From: Blastococcus saxobsidens
Lineage (GTDB): Bacteria > Actinomycetota > Actinomycetes > Mycobacteriales > Geodermatophilaceae
DNA length: 64,000 bases
Reading direction: 5' to 3'
NCBI RefSeq assembly: GCF_002938435.1
Contig: NZ_POQT01000019.1
Location: forward strand, 18,684 to 82,683
Shown here: piece after piece, positions 35,814 through 45,062 of the stretch
How the letters are laid out: each line of letters begins with the position of its first letter
Numbering within the stretch: the first letter of the stretch is position 1
Made by a program: the position numbers and the translations under genes
Notes under the pieces: generated by a model
Told to the model about the DNA's origin: nothing
The model's database searches: none
The model's input: only the letters and a program-made list of their open reading frames with translations

Positions 35814-36524
35814 GTGGCCACCCCGACCGTCGACGCCTTCGCAGCGCTCGCGCGCTCCTCGCCGTGGCGGTGGACGACGCTGCGCTTCGGCGTGAGCTGG
35901 CCGGCGGACCGGTGGAAGCCGGGTGCGGTGCGGGCCTGGCTCCGGCGCCCGGACCGGCTGCGCGTGGAGTCGCGGGACGGCGACCTCCTGCAGGTGGTCC
36001 GGGAGCCGCCCAGGAACCCGGCGCCGGGGCCAGCGGCCCGCCCGGACGGGCTGGTCGCGGAGCGGCGCCGGTCGTGGGAACACGACCTGGACGACCCGAT
36101 GCACCAGGACTACCACTGGGTGGCGATGCTGGACCCGGTGGAGCTGGCCGACGGGCGTGATCGGGACACCGACGCCCTGGTGGCCGCCCTGGACGTGCGC
36201 TCGCTGGCGGAGGTCGACCACGGGGGGCGCCCGGCCTGGGAGGCCGTCGTCCGGCCGACGCCGGCGTACGAGCCGCGCTGCGGCTGCTGCCCGCTGCTCC
36301 GCTCGCGGGAGGTGGACCTGGACGAGTACCGCGACCACCCGCAGCAGATCCTGGCGGAGTACCCGGACGCCTACCGGGTGCGGCTGGACGTGGGGACCGG
36401 TGTGTGCGTGCTGACCGAGGAGCTCGGTGGGCTGCGCCCGGGGCACGGGCACGACCTGCGCATCGAGGCGGTCGACGAGCCCATGGACGACGCGCTGTTC
36501 GTGGTCCCGCGCCGGTGGTGGTGA
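35814..36524 (+). CDS. Conserved hypothetical protein
   Basis: A 236-residue soluble protein (FAALARSSPWRWTTLRFGVS, WEHDLDDPMHQDYHWVAMLD, a cysteine cluster PRCGCCPLLRSREV and LRIEAVDEPMDDALFVVP). No known domain is recognised. The CxCC group might bind metal. GTG 35814 is used because the preceding codons encode the palindrome. It ends shortly before repeat copy 6. Confidence 0.6.
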   Translation: MATPTVDAFAALARSSPWRWTTLRFGVSWPADRWKPGAVRAWLRRPDRLRVESRDGDLLQVVREPPRNPAPGPAARPDGLVAERRRSWEHDLDDPMHQDYHWVAMLDPVELADGRDRDTDALVAALDVRSLAEVDHGGRPAWEAVVRPTPAYEPRCGCCPLLRSREVDLDEYRDHPQQILAEYPDAYRVRLDVGTGVCVLTEELGGLRPGHGHDLRIEAVDEPMDDALFVVPRRWW

Positions 36525-36530
36525 GGTGCT

Positions 36531-36590
36531 GGAACGGCCCCGTCCGGAGGCTCGCGCCGAGCGGAGCGAGGGGTGAGAGGACGGGGTCTT
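36531..36590 (-). repeat. Dispersed hairpin element, copy 6
   Basis: GGCCCCGTCC (36536-36545) and GGACGGGGTC (36579-36588) enclose CTCGCGCCGAGCGGAGCGAG. On the minus strand it begins directly after the rsgA stop (36591-36593), and on the plus strand it follows the hypothetical gene. Confidence 0.75.
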
Positions 36591-37583
36591 TCAGTAGCCG
36601 GGGCCGACCTGGCCGACGGCGCCGAGCAGGACCCGGAGCGCCCGGAGCTGGTCCTCGCGGCGCTCCGGCATCGCGGCGGCCCACGCGTCCAGCGCGCAGT
36701 CCGGGTCCTCCGCGGTGTGCCCGCACAGCGGCGGGCAGTCCGTCGCCGCCTCGGCGATGTCCTCGAACGCGGAGAGGACGTCGTCGGCGGTGACGTGCGC
36801 CAACCCGAACGAGCGGATGCCCGGGGTGTCGATGACGGTGCCGCCGCCCGGCAGGTCGACGAGCACGGCCGACGACGACGTGTGCCGGCCCTTGCCGATC
36901 TTGCTCACGTCGCCGGTGGCCCGCAGTGCGTCGGGTACGAGCCGGTTGACCAGCGTGGACTTGCCCACGCCGGACTGGCCGACGAAGACGCTCATCCGGT
37001 CCCTCAACCGGCCCACCAGGTCCTCCAGCGGGAGCTCCCGGGACATGGGCACGGCGTCCAGGCTCAGCCCGGCGTAGCGGTCCAGCAGCGGCTGCGGCGA
37101 GGCGAGGTCGGTCTTTGTCAGGCACAGCAGCGGCTCGAGCCCGCCGGCGTAGGCGGCGACCAGGCACCGGTCCAGGAAGCCCAGCGCCGGCTCCGGGTCG
37201 GTGACCGAGGTGACGACGACCAGCAGGTCGGCGTTGGCGACGACCACGCGCTCGGTGGGGTCGGTGTCGTCGGCGGTGCGGCGCAGCGAGGTGGTCCGCT
37301 CCTCGATGACCACGATGCGGGCCAGCGTGTCGGTCCGCCCGCTGGTGTCGCCCACGACGCGCACCCGGTCGCCGACGACGACGCCGTGCCGCCCGAGCTC
37401 CCGCGCCCGCATGGCCGTGACGTCGACCGGGGCGCCGTCGGGGCCCTCGACGCGGACCGTCATCCGTCCCCGGTCGACGGCGATCACCAGGCCGGGGACG
37501 GCGTCGTCGTGGGTGGGGCGGGTGCGCGTGCGAGGCCGCGAGCCGCGCCGGCTGGGCCGGACCCGGACGTCGTCCTCGTCCAT
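36591..37583 (-). CDS. rsgA: Ribosome small-subunit GTPase RsgA
   Basis: A 330-residue circularly permuted GTPase: an OB fold at about 25-95, then G4 (LTKTDL), then the P-loop GQSGVGKSTLVN (about 210) and DTPGIRSFG, ending in a zinc-binding domain (CPPLCGHTAEDPDC). It assists 30S maturation. ATG 37583. It follows aroA on the same strand with a 26-bp gap, as in M. tuberculosis (Rv3227, Rv3228). Confidence 0.94.
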   Translation of the reverse strand: MDEDDVRVRPSRRGSRPRTRTRPTHDDAVPGLVIAVDRGRMTVRVEGPDGAPVDVTAMRARELGRHGVVVGDRVRVVGDTSGRTDTLARIVVIEERTTSLRRTADDTDPTERVVVANADLLVVVTSVTDPEPALGFLDRCLVAAYAGGLEPLLCLTKTDLASPQPLLDRYAGLSLDAVPMSRELPLEDLVGRLRDRMSVFVGQSGVGKSTLVNRLVPDALRATGDVSKIGKGRHTSSSAVLVDLPGGGTVIDTPGIRSFGLAHVTADDVLSAFEDIAEAATDCPPLCGHTAEDPDCALDAWAAAMPERREDQLRALRVLLGAVGQVGPGY

Positions 37584-37609
37584 CCGCCGGGCATCGCGCT
37601 GGTGGCCGC

Positions 37610-38893
37610 TCAGGAGTGCGCCCCGATCCGCTCGCCGAGCAGGCCCGCCCACCGCTCGCGGAAGTCCGGGAGGGTCTTGGTCACCGCGCCGGGGTCGGCC
37701 ACGGTCACGCCCTCGACGACCAGCCCGAGCACGGCGGCGGCCATGACCATCCGGTGGTCGGCGTAGGAGTCGAGCTGCGCGGGCCGGCTCGGTCCGGGCT
37801 CGATCTCCAGGCCGTCGGGCAGCTGGCGCACCCGCGCGCCGACGGCGCTGAGCACCTCGTCGAGGGCCTGCAGGCGGTCGGTCTCGTGGCCGCGCAGGTG
37901 CCCGATCCCGGTGAGCCGCGACGGCCCGTCGGCCAGGGCGCAGAGCGCGGCCAGCACGGGGGTCAGCTCACCCACCTCGCCCAGGTCGGCGACCAGCGGC
38001 CGGATCGCGGCCCCACCGGTGACCCGCAGCCCGCCGTCGGCGGTGCGGGCCACCTCGGCCCCCATCTCCGCCAGGAGGCGGTCGAGCTGCGCGCCGGGCT
38101 GGGTGGTCCGCTCCGGCCAGTCGCGCACCGTCACCTGCCCGCCGGTGACCAGCGCCGCCGCGAGGAACGGGGCGGCGTTGGAGAGGTCGGGTTCCACCAC
38201 CCGGTCCAGCGCGCGCACCGGGCCCGAGGCCACGCGCCAGCCGCGGTCGGTCGCCTCGACGTCGACGCCGTGCTCGCGCAGCGTCGTCACGGTCATCTCG
38301 ACGTGCGGCATCGAGGGGACCCCGCCGGTGAGGGCGAGGTCGATGCCCGCGTCGAACCTCGCCGCGGCCAGCAGCAGCCCGGAGACGATCTGCGAGGACT
38401 CGCTCGCGTCGACGGTCACGGCACCGCCGCGCACCCTGCCCGTGCCGCGCACGGTGAACGGCGCCCGCCCACGGCCGTCGTCGTCCACCTCGACGTCCAG
38501 CGCGCGGAGGGCGGCGATCAGCCCGGCGTTGGGTCGCTCGCGCAGCCGCACGTCGCCGTCGACGGTCACCGCGCCGTCGGCGAGCGCGGCCACCGGCGGG
38601 AGAAAGCGCAGGATCGTGCCGGCCAGCCCGGCGTCGACCGTGACCGGGCCGTGCAGCGTGCCGGGCGTGACCAGCCAGTCCTCGCCGTCCTCGACGATCC
38701 GCACCCCGAGAGCCCGCAGCGCACCGGCCATCAGGTCGGTGTCGCGGGCCCGCAGCGGGCGGACCAGGCGGCTCGGCCCGTCGGCCAGCGCCGCGAGCAC
38801 CAGCGCCCGGGCGGTGAGGGACTTGGAGCCCGGCAGGCCGACGACGGCGTCGACAGGGGATGGGTGGTGCGGCACGGGCCAGGCAGGCGTCAC
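37610..38893 (-). CDS. aroA: 3-phosphoshikimate 1-carboxyvinyltransferase (EPSP synthase)
   Basis: A 427-residue EPSP synthase of the shikimate pathway. Conserved motifs are LPGSKSLTARALVLAAL near the N-terminus, the LAGTILRFLPP loop (TAMRF equivalent), ASESSQIVSGLLLAA and SYADHRMVMAAAVLG. The sequence is complete. It is the upstream member of the aroA-rsgA pair. Repeat copy 7 lies upstream. Confidence 0.95.
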   Translation of the reverse strand: MTPAWPVPHHPSPVDAVVGLPGSKSLTARALVLAALADGPSRLVRPLRARDTDLMAGALRALGVRIVEDGEDWLVTPGTLHGPVTVDAGLAGTILRFLPPVAALADGAVTVDGDVRLRERPNAGLIAALRALDVEVDDDGRGRAPFTVRGTGRVRGGAVTVDASESSQIVSGLLLAAARFDAGIDLALTGGVPSMPHVEMTVTTLREHGVDVEATDRGWRVASGPVRALDRVVEPDLSNAAPFLAAALVTGGQVTVRDWPERTTQPGAQLDRLLAEMGAEVARTADGGLRVTGGAAIRPLVADLGEVGELTPVLAALCALADGPSRLTGIGHLRGHETDRLQALDEVLSAVGARVRQLPDGLEIEPGPSRPAQLDSYADHRMVMAAAVLGLVVEGVTVADPGAVTKTLPDFRERWAGLLGERIGAHS

Positions 38894-38910
38894 GGGTCCA
38901 TCCTGCCTGG

Positions 38911-38970
38911 CCCTGCGGCCCCGCTGCAGGGGCCCGCCACGAGCTTGCGAGTGGTTGGGGGGGTCCTTCT
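38911..38970 (-). repeat. Dispersed hairpin element, copy 7
   Basis: GGCCCC (38917-38922) and GGGGTCC (38959-38965) flank CCACGAGCTTGCGAGTGG. On the minus strand it starts six bases after the aldehyde dehydrogenase stop (38976-38978). The arms are shorter than in most copies. Confidence 0.65.
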
Positions 38971-38975
38971 ACCGT

Positions 38976-40439
38976 TCAGCCGGCCTGCGGCTTGTCGGCC
39001 TTCTTCACCGGGACGGTGCGCACCAGCCGCCGGTTGGCGAACTCGAACATGGCCAGCTCGGAGAGCTCGCGGCCGTAGCCGGAACGCTTCACGCCGCCGA
39101 ACGGCAGCTCCGGGGAGGAGCCGGTGGGCTGGTTGATCCACACCATGCCGGCCTCGAGCCGGTCGGCCACCGAGCGCGCGCGGTCGAGGTCGCTGCTCAT
39201 CACGGTGGCGCCCAGGCCGTAGGCGCTGCTGTTGGCCAGCGCGATCGCCTCGTCGGCGTCCTTGACCTTGTAGACGACGGCGGCGGGCCCGAACAGCTCC
39301 TCGTGGTAGGCCCGCATGTCCGGCGTGACGTCGGTGAGGATGGTGGCCTCGACGAACGCACCCGCGTGGTCGGGGCGCTTGCCGCCGGCGACCACGGTGG
39401 CGCCCTTGTCGATCGCGTCCTGGATCTGCGCGTGCAGGTCCTGCGCCGCGCGCTCGCTGGACAGCGGGGCCAGCGACGTCGACGGGTCGGCCGGGTCGCC
39501 CGGGGCGAAGGTGGAGAACGCCTGCTGGAGGCCCTGCACGAAGGGCTCGTACAGCTCCTCGGTCACGATCAGCCGCTTGGAGGCGGTGCAGGCCTGACCG
39601 GTGTTCTGCATCCGGCCCATGGTCGCGGCCTTGACCGTGGCACCCAGGTCCTCGGCGTCGAGCACGATGAACGGGTCGCTGCCGCCGAGCTCGAGCACCG
39701 ACTTCTTCAGGTGCTTGCCGGCCAGCGCGCCGACGGCGCTGCCGGCCCGCTCGCTGCCGGTCAGCGTCACGCCCTGGATGCGCGGGTCGGCGATGACCTG
39801 CTCGACGTCGGCGATCCGCAGGAACGTGTTGGTGAAGACGCCCTCGGGCGCGCCGGCGTCGGTGAACAGCTGCTCGATCGCGACCGCGCACTGCGGGGTG
39901 ATCTCGGCGTGCTTGAGGACGACCGTGTTGCCCAGCACGAGGTTCGGGCCGGCCACGCGGACCACCTGGTAGAAGGGGTAGTTCCACGGCTCGATGGCCA
40001 GCAGGACGCCGACCGGCTTGGTCTCGATGACCGCCTCGCCCTTGCCCATGAGCGGCTGGATGGACTGCGGCTGCAGGAAACCGGGGCCGTTGTCGGCGTA
40101 GTACTTGAGGATCATCGAGCACAGGAAGAGCTCGCCGGTGGCCTCTTCGCGGCGCTTGCCCATCTCCGTGGTGATCAGCGCGGCGAGGTCGTCCCGGCGC
40201 TCGTCCATCAGCTCGGCGGCCCGCCGGACGACGGCCGCGCGGTCCTCGACCGGGCGGTCGCGCCACTCCTGGTAGGCGGCGTGCGCGCGCTCGACGATCC
40301 CGTCGATCGCCTCGGTGGGGGTGAAGTCGAACTCCTTCTCCGTCTCCCCGGTGAACGGGTTGACGGTCGCGTAGCGCCGCTCGGCGCTGTCGCTGGCCGT
40401 CTTCGGGTGCTCGGTGGGTGGGTTCTGCGTAGCGGTCAC
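38976..40439 (-). CDS. NAD(P)-dependent succinate-semialdehyde/aldehyde dehydrogenase
   Basis: A 487-residue aldehyde dehydrogenase. NAD(P) contacts are in [12 protein letters not shown] and [11 protein letters not shown], the catalytic Glu is in [12 protein letters not shown] and the catalytic Cys in [13 protein letters not shown]. The style matches actinobacterial GabD2-type succinate-semialdehyde dehydrogenases that could link 2-oxoglutarate decarboxylation by Kgd to succinate, but substrate assignment is by family only. The ATG is about 140 bp from the divergent SRAP gene. Confidence 0.85.
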   Translation of the reverse strand: MTATQNPPTEHPKTASDSAERRYATVNPFTGETEKEFDFTPTEAIDGIVERAHAAYQEWRDRPVEDRAAVVRRAAELMDERRDDLAALITTEMGKRREEATGELFLCSMILKYYADNGPGFLQPQSIQPLMGKGEAVIETKPVGVLLAIEPWNYPFYQVVRVAGPNLVLGNTVVLKHAEITPQCAVAIEQLFTDAGAPEGVFTNTFLRIADVEQVIADPRIQGVTLTGSERAGSAVGALAGKHLKKSVLELGGSDPFIVLDAEDLGATVKAATMGRMQNTGQACTASKRLIVTEELYEPFVQGLQQAFSTFAPGDPADPSTSLAPLSSERAAQDLHAQIQDAIDKGATVVAGGKRPDHAGAFVEATILTDVTPDMRAYHEELFGPAAVVYKVKDADEAIALANSSAYGLGATVMSSDLDRARSVADRLEAGMVWINQPTGSSPELPFGGVKRSGYGRELSELAMFEFANRRLVRTVPVKKADKPQAG

Positions 40440-40577
40440 GCCGTGATCCTCGTCTCTCGTCGAGCGTTGCGACAGGGGGCCCTACCCGTCGACCGCGGGC
40501 GCACGCACGGTCACCGGTCGTCGGTGGGCGCACCTAGAGTTCGAACGGTCAGCCCGATCCGTGCCGAGGAGGCGCCC

Positions 40578-41324
40578 GTGTGCGGTCGCTACGCCGCCAG
40601 CCGCAAGCCCGAGGACCTCGCGCTCGAGTTCGAGGCGGTCCCCGCCGACGGGCAGCCGGCCCTGGCCGCGGACTTCAACGTCGCCCCCACCAAGGACGTC
40701 TACGTCGTCCGGCACGCGAAGGAGCGCGACGCCGAGGGCCGGCCGACCGGTGGCGGGCACCGGGAGCTGCGCGCGGTGCGCTGGGGGCTCGTCCCGTCCT
40801 GGGCCAAGGACGTCTCCGTCGGCAACCGGATGCTCAACGCCCGCGTCGAGTCGCTGACGGAGAAGCCCGCCTTCCGGAAGGCGGCGGCGAGCCGTCGCTG
40901 CCTCGTCCCCGCCGACGGCTGGTACGAGTGGGCCAAGCGGATGGACTCCCCGACCAAGCAGCCCTACTTCATCACCCCCGAGGACGGCTCCGTGCTGGCG
41001 TTCGCCGGGCTCTGGGAGGTGTGGGGCGCGGGCGAGGACCGGCTCTACACCTGCACCGTGGTGACGGCGCCGGCCACCGGCGCCCTGACCGAGATCCACG
41101 ACCGCATGCCGCTGGTCCTGCCGCCCGACCGCTGGGCCGACTGGCTGGACCCGGCCAGGGAGGACGTCGCCGAGCTGGCCGAGCCGACCCCTCCGGAGCT
41201 GGTCGAGCGGCTCGAGCTGCGGCCGGTGAGCACCGCGGTGAACAACGTGCGCAGCAACGGCCGGGAGCTGACCGCCCGCGCGGACTCGGTCAGCCTGCCG
41301 GCCGACCAGCCGGCGCTGTTCTGA
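40578..41324 (+). CDS. SRAP domain protein (HMCES/YedK family)
   Basis: A 248-residue SRAP protein that crosslinks to abasic sites in single-stranded DNA. The catalytic Cys is the second residue (CGRYAASRKPEDL), exposed after initiator removal. The Asn (NVAPT), WGLVPSWAKD, PADGWYEW and EIHDRMP with its conserved His are all present. GTG 40578. M. tuberculosis Rv3226c has the same position near aroA and sigH. Confidence 0.93.
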   Translation: MCGRYAASRKPEDLALEFEAVPADGQPALAADFNVAPTKDVYVVRHAKERDAEGRPTGGGHRELRAVRWGLVPSWAKDVSVGNRMLNARVESLTEKPAFRKAAASRRCLVPADGWYEWAKRMDSPTKQPYFITPEDGSVLAFAGLWEVWGAGEDRLYTCTVVTAPATGALTEIHDRMPLVLPPDRWADWLDPAREDVAELAEPTPPELVERLELRPVSTAVNNVRSNGRELTARADSVSLPADQPALF

Positions 41325-41325
41325 C

Positions 41326-42858
41326 GTGAGCACGGCGACCGACCGGCCCCGCGCCGGCGACGAGGCCGCCGGCAGCACGGCGCTGCCCGGCTGGGTGGCG
41401 GCGGGGATCACCTTCCTGTGCTCCGGCGCCGTCCTGGTGATGGAGATCGTCGGCCTGCGGCTGATCGCGCCCTACGTCGGCGTCACGGTCCAGACGAGCA
41501 CGGCGATCATCGGGTTCGCGCTGGCGGCGATCGCGCTGGGCGCCTGGACCGGCGGCGCCGTCGCCGACCGCGCGGACCCGCGCCGGCTGCTGGCCCCGCT
41601 CATGGTCGCCGGCGGTGCGCTGATCGTGGCCGTGCTGCCGCTGGTGAGGTTCACCGGCGCCGCGCTCAGCGGCGCCGACGCCGGGGGAGTGCTGCTGCTG
41701 GCGGCGGTCGCCGTGGTCGTGCCGGCGGCGCTGCTGTCCGCCGTCCCGCCGATGGTGGTGAAGCTGCAGCTGGCCAGCCTGTCGGAGACCGGCTCGGTGG
41801 TCGGCAAGCTGTCGGGCATCGGCACGCTCGGCGGGATCGCGGCCACCTTCGCCACGGGCTTCGTGCTGGTGGCGGTGCTGCCCAGCAGCGTCATCCTGGT
41901 GGCCACCGGCGCGGTCACCGCGCTGGCCGGGATCGCCGTCGCCGTGCTGCTGCGCCGGGTGCCCGGCGCGGGCCGCCTGCCCGCAGGCCTGCTGGTGCTG
42001 GCGGTGGCCGGCGGGGGGCTGGCGGCGGTCGCGCCGACGCCGTGCGAGGAGGAGACCGCGTACCACTGCGCGAGGGTGGTGGCCGACCCGCAGCGGGACT
42101 CCGGCCGGGTGCTGCTGCTGGACACGCTGCGCCACTCCTACGTCGACCTCGAGGACCCGACGCACCTGGAGTTCCAGTACGTGCGGGCCGTCGCCGCCGT
42201 CACCGACGCGGTGTTCGCCGAGGGGGAGCCGCTGTCCGCGCTGCACGTCGGAGGCGGCGGGCTGACGCTGCCCCGCTATCTGGCCGAGGTCCGGCCCGGC
42301 ACGGAGAGCCTGGTCATCGAGGTCGACCCCGGCGTGGTCGCGATGGACCGGGAGCAGCTGGGGCTGGAGACGTCCGAGGAGCTGCGGGTGCGCGTGGCCG
42401 ACGGCCGGGTCGGGCTGGCCGAGGAGCCCGGCGGGCAGCGGGACCTGGTGGTCGGCGACGCGTTCGGCGGCCTGTCGGTGCCGTGGCAGCTGACCACCCT
42501 CGAGGCGGCGCGGCTGATCGACCGCGCCCTGACCGACGACGGCGTCTACGCGGTCAACCTGATCGACCACCCGCCGCTGTCCTTCGTGCGCGCGGAGCTG
42601 GCCACGCTGCGGGAGGTGTTCGGCCACGTCCTGCTGCTGGCCCGCGCGCCGGCGCTCGCCGGGGAGGACGGCGGCAACCTGGTCGCCGTCGCCTCGCAGC
42701 GGCCGCTGCCGGCCGAGGAGATCGCTGCGGCGCTGGGCGAGCGGGAGCTGGAGTGGCAGGTGGCCGGCGGGGACGAGCTGGACCGGTTCGTGGGCGACGC
42801 CGGCGTGCTCACCGACGACTTCGCCCCCGTCGACCAGCTCCTCACCCCGTACGGCTGA
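41326..42858 (+). CDS. Membrane protein fused to a spermidine synthase-like domain
   Basis: A 510-residue protein. Residues 20-225 form about seven transmembrane helices with VMEIVGLRLIAPYVGVTVQT, typical of the transporter-like part of polyamine-synthase fusions. Residues 240-510 are a Rossmann methyltransferase-like spermidine synthase domain (HVGGGGLTLPRYLAEV, VIEVDPGVVAMDREQLGL, VGDAFGGLSVPWQL). The aminopropyltransferase catalytic Asp pattern is replaced (VGDAFGG), so true polyamine synthesis is unlikely. GTG 41326 overlaps the region just after the SRAP stop. Confidence 0.82.
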   Translation: MSTATDRPRAGDEAAGSTALPGWVAAGITFLCSGAVLVMEIVGLRLIAPYVGVTVQTSTAIIGFALAAIALGAWTGGAVADRADPRRLLAPLMVAGGALIVAVLPLVRFTGAALSGADAGGVLLLAAVAVVVPAALLSAVPPMVVKLQLASLSETGSVVGKLSGIGTLGGIAATFATGFVLVAVLPSSVILVATGAVTALAGIAVAVLLRRVPGAGRLPAGLLVLAVAGGGLAAVAPTPCEEETAYHCARVVADPQRDSGRVLLLDTLRHSYVDLEDPTHLEFQYVRAVAAVTDAVFAEGEPLSALHVGGGGLTLPRYLAEVRPGTESLVIEVDPGVVAMDREQLGLETSEELRVRVADGRVGLAEEPGGQRDLVVGDAFGGLSVPWQLTTLEAARLIDRALTDDGVYAVNLIDHPPLSFVRAELATLREVFGHVLLLARAPALAGEDGGNLVAVASQRPLPAEEIAAALGERELEWQVAGGDELDRFVGDAGVLTDDFAPVDQLLTPYG

Positions 42859-42880
42859 CGAGCCCCGTCCCCGTCGTGGG

Positions 42881-43050
42881 GGTCACCGGCCGATGGCGGC
42901 GGTGCGGGCGCGCCCGCCGCCCGGTTCGCGGCCCTGCCGCCGCGCGGGTCAACCCGCGCCGCGGTCTCTCGAGCCGTGCCGTGGCCCGGTTCGACGGTCG
43001 GCGGTCCGGGTTGAGCCGGGTCACCGGCCGATGGCGGCGGTGCGGGCGCG
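42881..43050. repeat. 32-bp direct repeat duplicating the ybaK 3' end
   Basis: The 32 bases at 42881-42912 recur exactly at 43019-43050, where they encode the last residues and stop of YbaK (RARTAAIGR). The 106-bp spacer holds a GCGCGGGT-CA-ACCCGCGC hairpin at 42943-42960. This looks like a duplication or element insertion at the ybaK terminus. Confidence 0.7.
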
Positions 43051-43494
43051 GGTGAGCCGCACCAGGTCGGCGGGCGGGAGCTCCAGCTGCAGACCACGCT
43101 TTCCGGCGCTGACCAGGACCGTGCCGAACTCCAGGGCCGTGGCGTCGACGACGGTGGGCAGCGCCTTCTTCTGACCCAGCGGGCTGATCCCGCCGAGCAC
43201 GTAACCGGTGGCCCGTTCAGCGTCCGCCGGCTCGGCCATGACCGCCTTGCGCCCGCCGGCGGCGGCCGCCAGGGCCTTGAGGTCCAGGGTGCCGCTGACC
43301 GGCACCACCGCGACGGTGAGCACCCCGTCGACGCGGGTCACCAGCGTCTTGAACACCTGGCGGGGATCGGCGCCCAGCGCGGCGACGGCGGCCTCGCCGT
43401 GGCCCTGCTCGGCCGGGTGCTCCGGGTCGTAGGGGTGCAGGGAGTGGGCCACGTTCGCCCGTTCCAGGATCCGCACCGCAGGGGTCGCTGCCAC
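43021..43494 (-). CDS. ybaK: YbaK/ProX-type aminoacyl-tRNA deacylase
   Basis: A 157-residue YbaK family protein that hydrolyses mischarged Cys-tRNA(Pro) or similar. The conserved Lys is in [13 protein letters not shown] and the [20 protein letters not shown] loop is intact. GTG 43494 gives the usual length. It is divergent from sigR. Its 3' terminal 30 bp is duplicated downstream. Confidence 0.9.
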   Translation of the reverse strand: MAATPAVRILERANVAHSLHPYDPEHPAEQGHGEAAVAALGADPRQVFKTLVTRVDGVLTVAVVPVSGTLDLKALAAAAGGRKAVMAEPADAERATGYVLGGISPLGQKKALPTVVDATALEFGTVLVSAGKRGLQLELPPADLVRLTRARTAAIGR

Positions 43495-43523
43495 GGCGCG
43501 GGAGCGTAGCGAGAACCGGCGAC

Positions 43524-43552
43524 GGGGAATGAGCGCGCCGCCCCTCGCCGTT
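43524..43552 (+). promoter_or_regulatory. SigR/SigH-type autoregulatory promoter
   Basis: GGGGAAT (43524-43530) is followed 19 nt later by GTT (43550-43552), matching the thiol-stress sigma consensus GGGAAY-N18/19-GTT. It sits about 140 bp upstream of the preferred sigR start, as expected for positive autoregulation. Confidence 0.65.
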
Positions 43553-43690
43553 GCACCGGCCGTGAGCAACACCGTCTCCAGCGCCCGCCCGCGGGTCGCG
43601 CACCGGCGTCCCCCGGGCCGCCCGGATGCCGCGCGGCTAGGATCGACCGAAGTGGCGCCCCGCGTCCCGGGGCTCCGGAGAGGACGGTCG

Positions 43691-44386
43691 GTGCCTGAGG
43701 AGTCCGCGGTCGACGATCCTGGTCAGCTGCCCGAGGTGGCGGGGCCGGTCGAGGTGCCGGAGGCCCGCGAGGGTGGCAGCCGCACCGAGATCGCCGAGAC
43801 CCGCGCCGAGCGCGACGCCCGGTTCGAGCGGGATGCGCTGCCCTACCTGGACCAGCTGTACCCGGCCGCCCTGCGGATGACCCGGAACCCGGCCGACGCC
43901 GAGGACCTCGTGCAGGAGACGTTCGTCAAGGCCTACTCCGCGTTCCACCAGTTCGCCGAGGGCACGAACCTCAAAGCCTGGCTGTACCGGATCCTGACGA
44001 ACACCTACATCAACAGCTACCGGAAGAAGCAGCGCCAGCCGCAGCAGTACCCCACCGAGCAGGTGCAGGACTGGCAGCTGTACGCGGCCGAGGAGCACAG
44101 CTCCACCGGCCTGCGGTCGGCCGAGATCGAGGCGCTGGACCACCTGCCGGACTCCGACATCAAGGACGCCCTCCAGCAGCTGCCCGAGGACTTCCGGCTG
44201 GCGGTGTACCTCGCCGACGTCGAGGGGTTCGCCTACAAGGAGATCGCCGAGATCATGGGCACGCCGATCGGCACGGTGATGTCGCGGCTGCACCGCGGCC
44301 GGCGGGGCCTGCAGAAGCTGCTGGCCGATTACGCCCGTGAGCGCGGATTCGTCCGTGCCGGAGCCGGTGAGGAGGCGAGCCACTGA
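43691..44386 (+). CDS. sigR: ECF sigma factor SigR (SigH of mycobacteria)
   Basis: A 231-residue group IV sigma factor. Region 2 is [20 protein letters not shown]...[20 protein letters not shown], and region 4 is [20 protein letters not shown] followed by [15 protein letters not shown]. It controls thiol-oxidative stress genes. GTG 43691 has GGAGAGGA upstream. GTG 43652, 13 codons earlier, could give a longer isoform, as described for SigR in Streptomyces. It overlaps rsrA by one base. Confidence 0.93.
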   Translation: MPEESAVDDPGQLPEVAGPVEVPEAREGGSRTEIAETRAERDARFERDALPYLDQLYPAALRMTRNPADAEDLVQETFVKAYSAFHQFAEGTNLKAWLYRILTNTYINSYRKKQRQPQQYPTEQVQDWQLYAAEEHSSTGLRSAEIEALDHLPDSDIKDALQQLPEDFRLAVYLADVEGFAYKEIAEIMGTPIGTVMSRLHRGRRGLQKLLADYARERGFVRAGAGEEASH

Positions 44387-44715
44387 TGGGCGACGACGCT
44401 TCGCAGGCCGGCGAGCCGATCGAGATCCACTCGTGCGACGACGTCCTCACGCACGTCTTCGAGTTCCTCGACCACGAGACCGGGGACGACCGCCGGGCGC
44501 TGATCGCCGAGCACCTCGAGGACTGCTCCTCCTGCCTGCGCGAGTTCGGCATCGAGCAGGAGTTCAAGGCGCTGGTGCGCCGCCGCTGCGGTGGCGACAA
44601 GCCGCCGACCGGCCTGCGCGACCGCATCAAGATGCAGCTCACCAGCGTGTCCATCGAGGACGACGGCACCACGGTGAGCGTCGAGCGCGTCACGATCGAG
44701 CGCACCGGCGACTGA
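44386..44715 (+). CDS. rsrA: Redox-sensing anti-sigma factor RsrA
   Basis: A 109-residue zinc-binding anti-sigma protein. Zinc ligands and redox thiols are visible: Cys in EIHSCDDVLTHVF and His-Cys-Cys in AEHLEDCSSCLREF (HxxxCxxC), with one more Cys in RRRCGGDK. Oxidation of the Cys pair releases zinc and SigR. The ATG overlaps the sigR TGA (TGATG), giving stoichiometric coupling. Confidence 0.93.
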   Translation: MGDDASQAGEPIEIHSCDDVLTHVFEFLDHETGDDRRALIAEHLEDCSSCLREFGIEQEFKALVRRRCGGDKPPTGLRDRIKMQLTSVSIEDDGTTVSVERVTIERTGD

Positions 44716-44719
44716 CAAA

Positions 44720-44766
44720 GGACCTCGTCCTCCCCACCCTTCGCAAGCTCAGGGCGGGACGAGGCC
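44720..44766 (+). repeat. Dispersed hairpin element, copy 8
   Basis: GGACCTCGTCC (44720-44730) and GGACGAGGCC (44757-44766) surround CCCTTCGCAAGCTCAGGG. It starts four bases after the rsrA stop, in the same orientation relative to the gene as the minus-strand copies. The arm carries CTCG/CGAG where other copies carry CCCG/CGGG, a compensated change. Confidence 0.7.
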
Positions 44767-44772
44767 GAACGG

Positions 44773-44809
44773 CGAAGGCCCCGTCCCGCACTGCGGAACG
44801 GGGCCTTCG
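44773..44809. terminator. Bidirectional terminator between rsrA and bL37
   Basis: CGAAGGCCCCGT (44773-44784) pairs with ACGGGGCCTTCG (44798-44809), extended inward by the CCGCA/TGCGG region. It serves the convergent rsrA and bL37 transcripts. Confidence 0.75.
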
Positions 44810-44815
44810 TGCGAC

Positions 44816-44890
44816 TCAGGCGTTGGGGCGCTTGCCGTGGTTCGCCTTGTTCCCCTTGCGGGAGCGACGCTTGCGTCCGCGCTTGGACAT
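44816..44890 (-). CDS. Tiny ribosomal protein bL37
   Basis: A 24-residue, very basic peptide: MSKRGRKRRSRKGNKANHGK then RPNA. The ATG at 44890 is preceded by GAGAGGAGGG at ideal spacing. Actinobacterial 50S subunits carry a 24-residue protein of this kind, bL37, found in mycobacterial ribosome structures. The gene is easily missed because of its size. Confidence 0.88.
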   Translation of the reverse strand: MSKRGRKRRSRKGNKANHGKRPNA

Positions 44891-45062
44891 CGCTGCCCTC
44901 CTCTCACGTTGCAGGTGGGCCGGGCCGGCCCCTGGTTCTCGGGGACCGGGACGCGGCGCACGTATCGTGCGCGGCGGCGCCGGACCCACCAAGCTGACCG
45001 GACAAGCCTCTCACGGGGGACCCGGCCGGTGTGCCGGGCAGGGGAACGCAGGAGGAGCAGCA

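Noticed and set aside
37616..39136. Long plus-strand frames opposite aroA
   Set aside because: Antisense shadow; the minus strand encodes a complete EPSP synthase.
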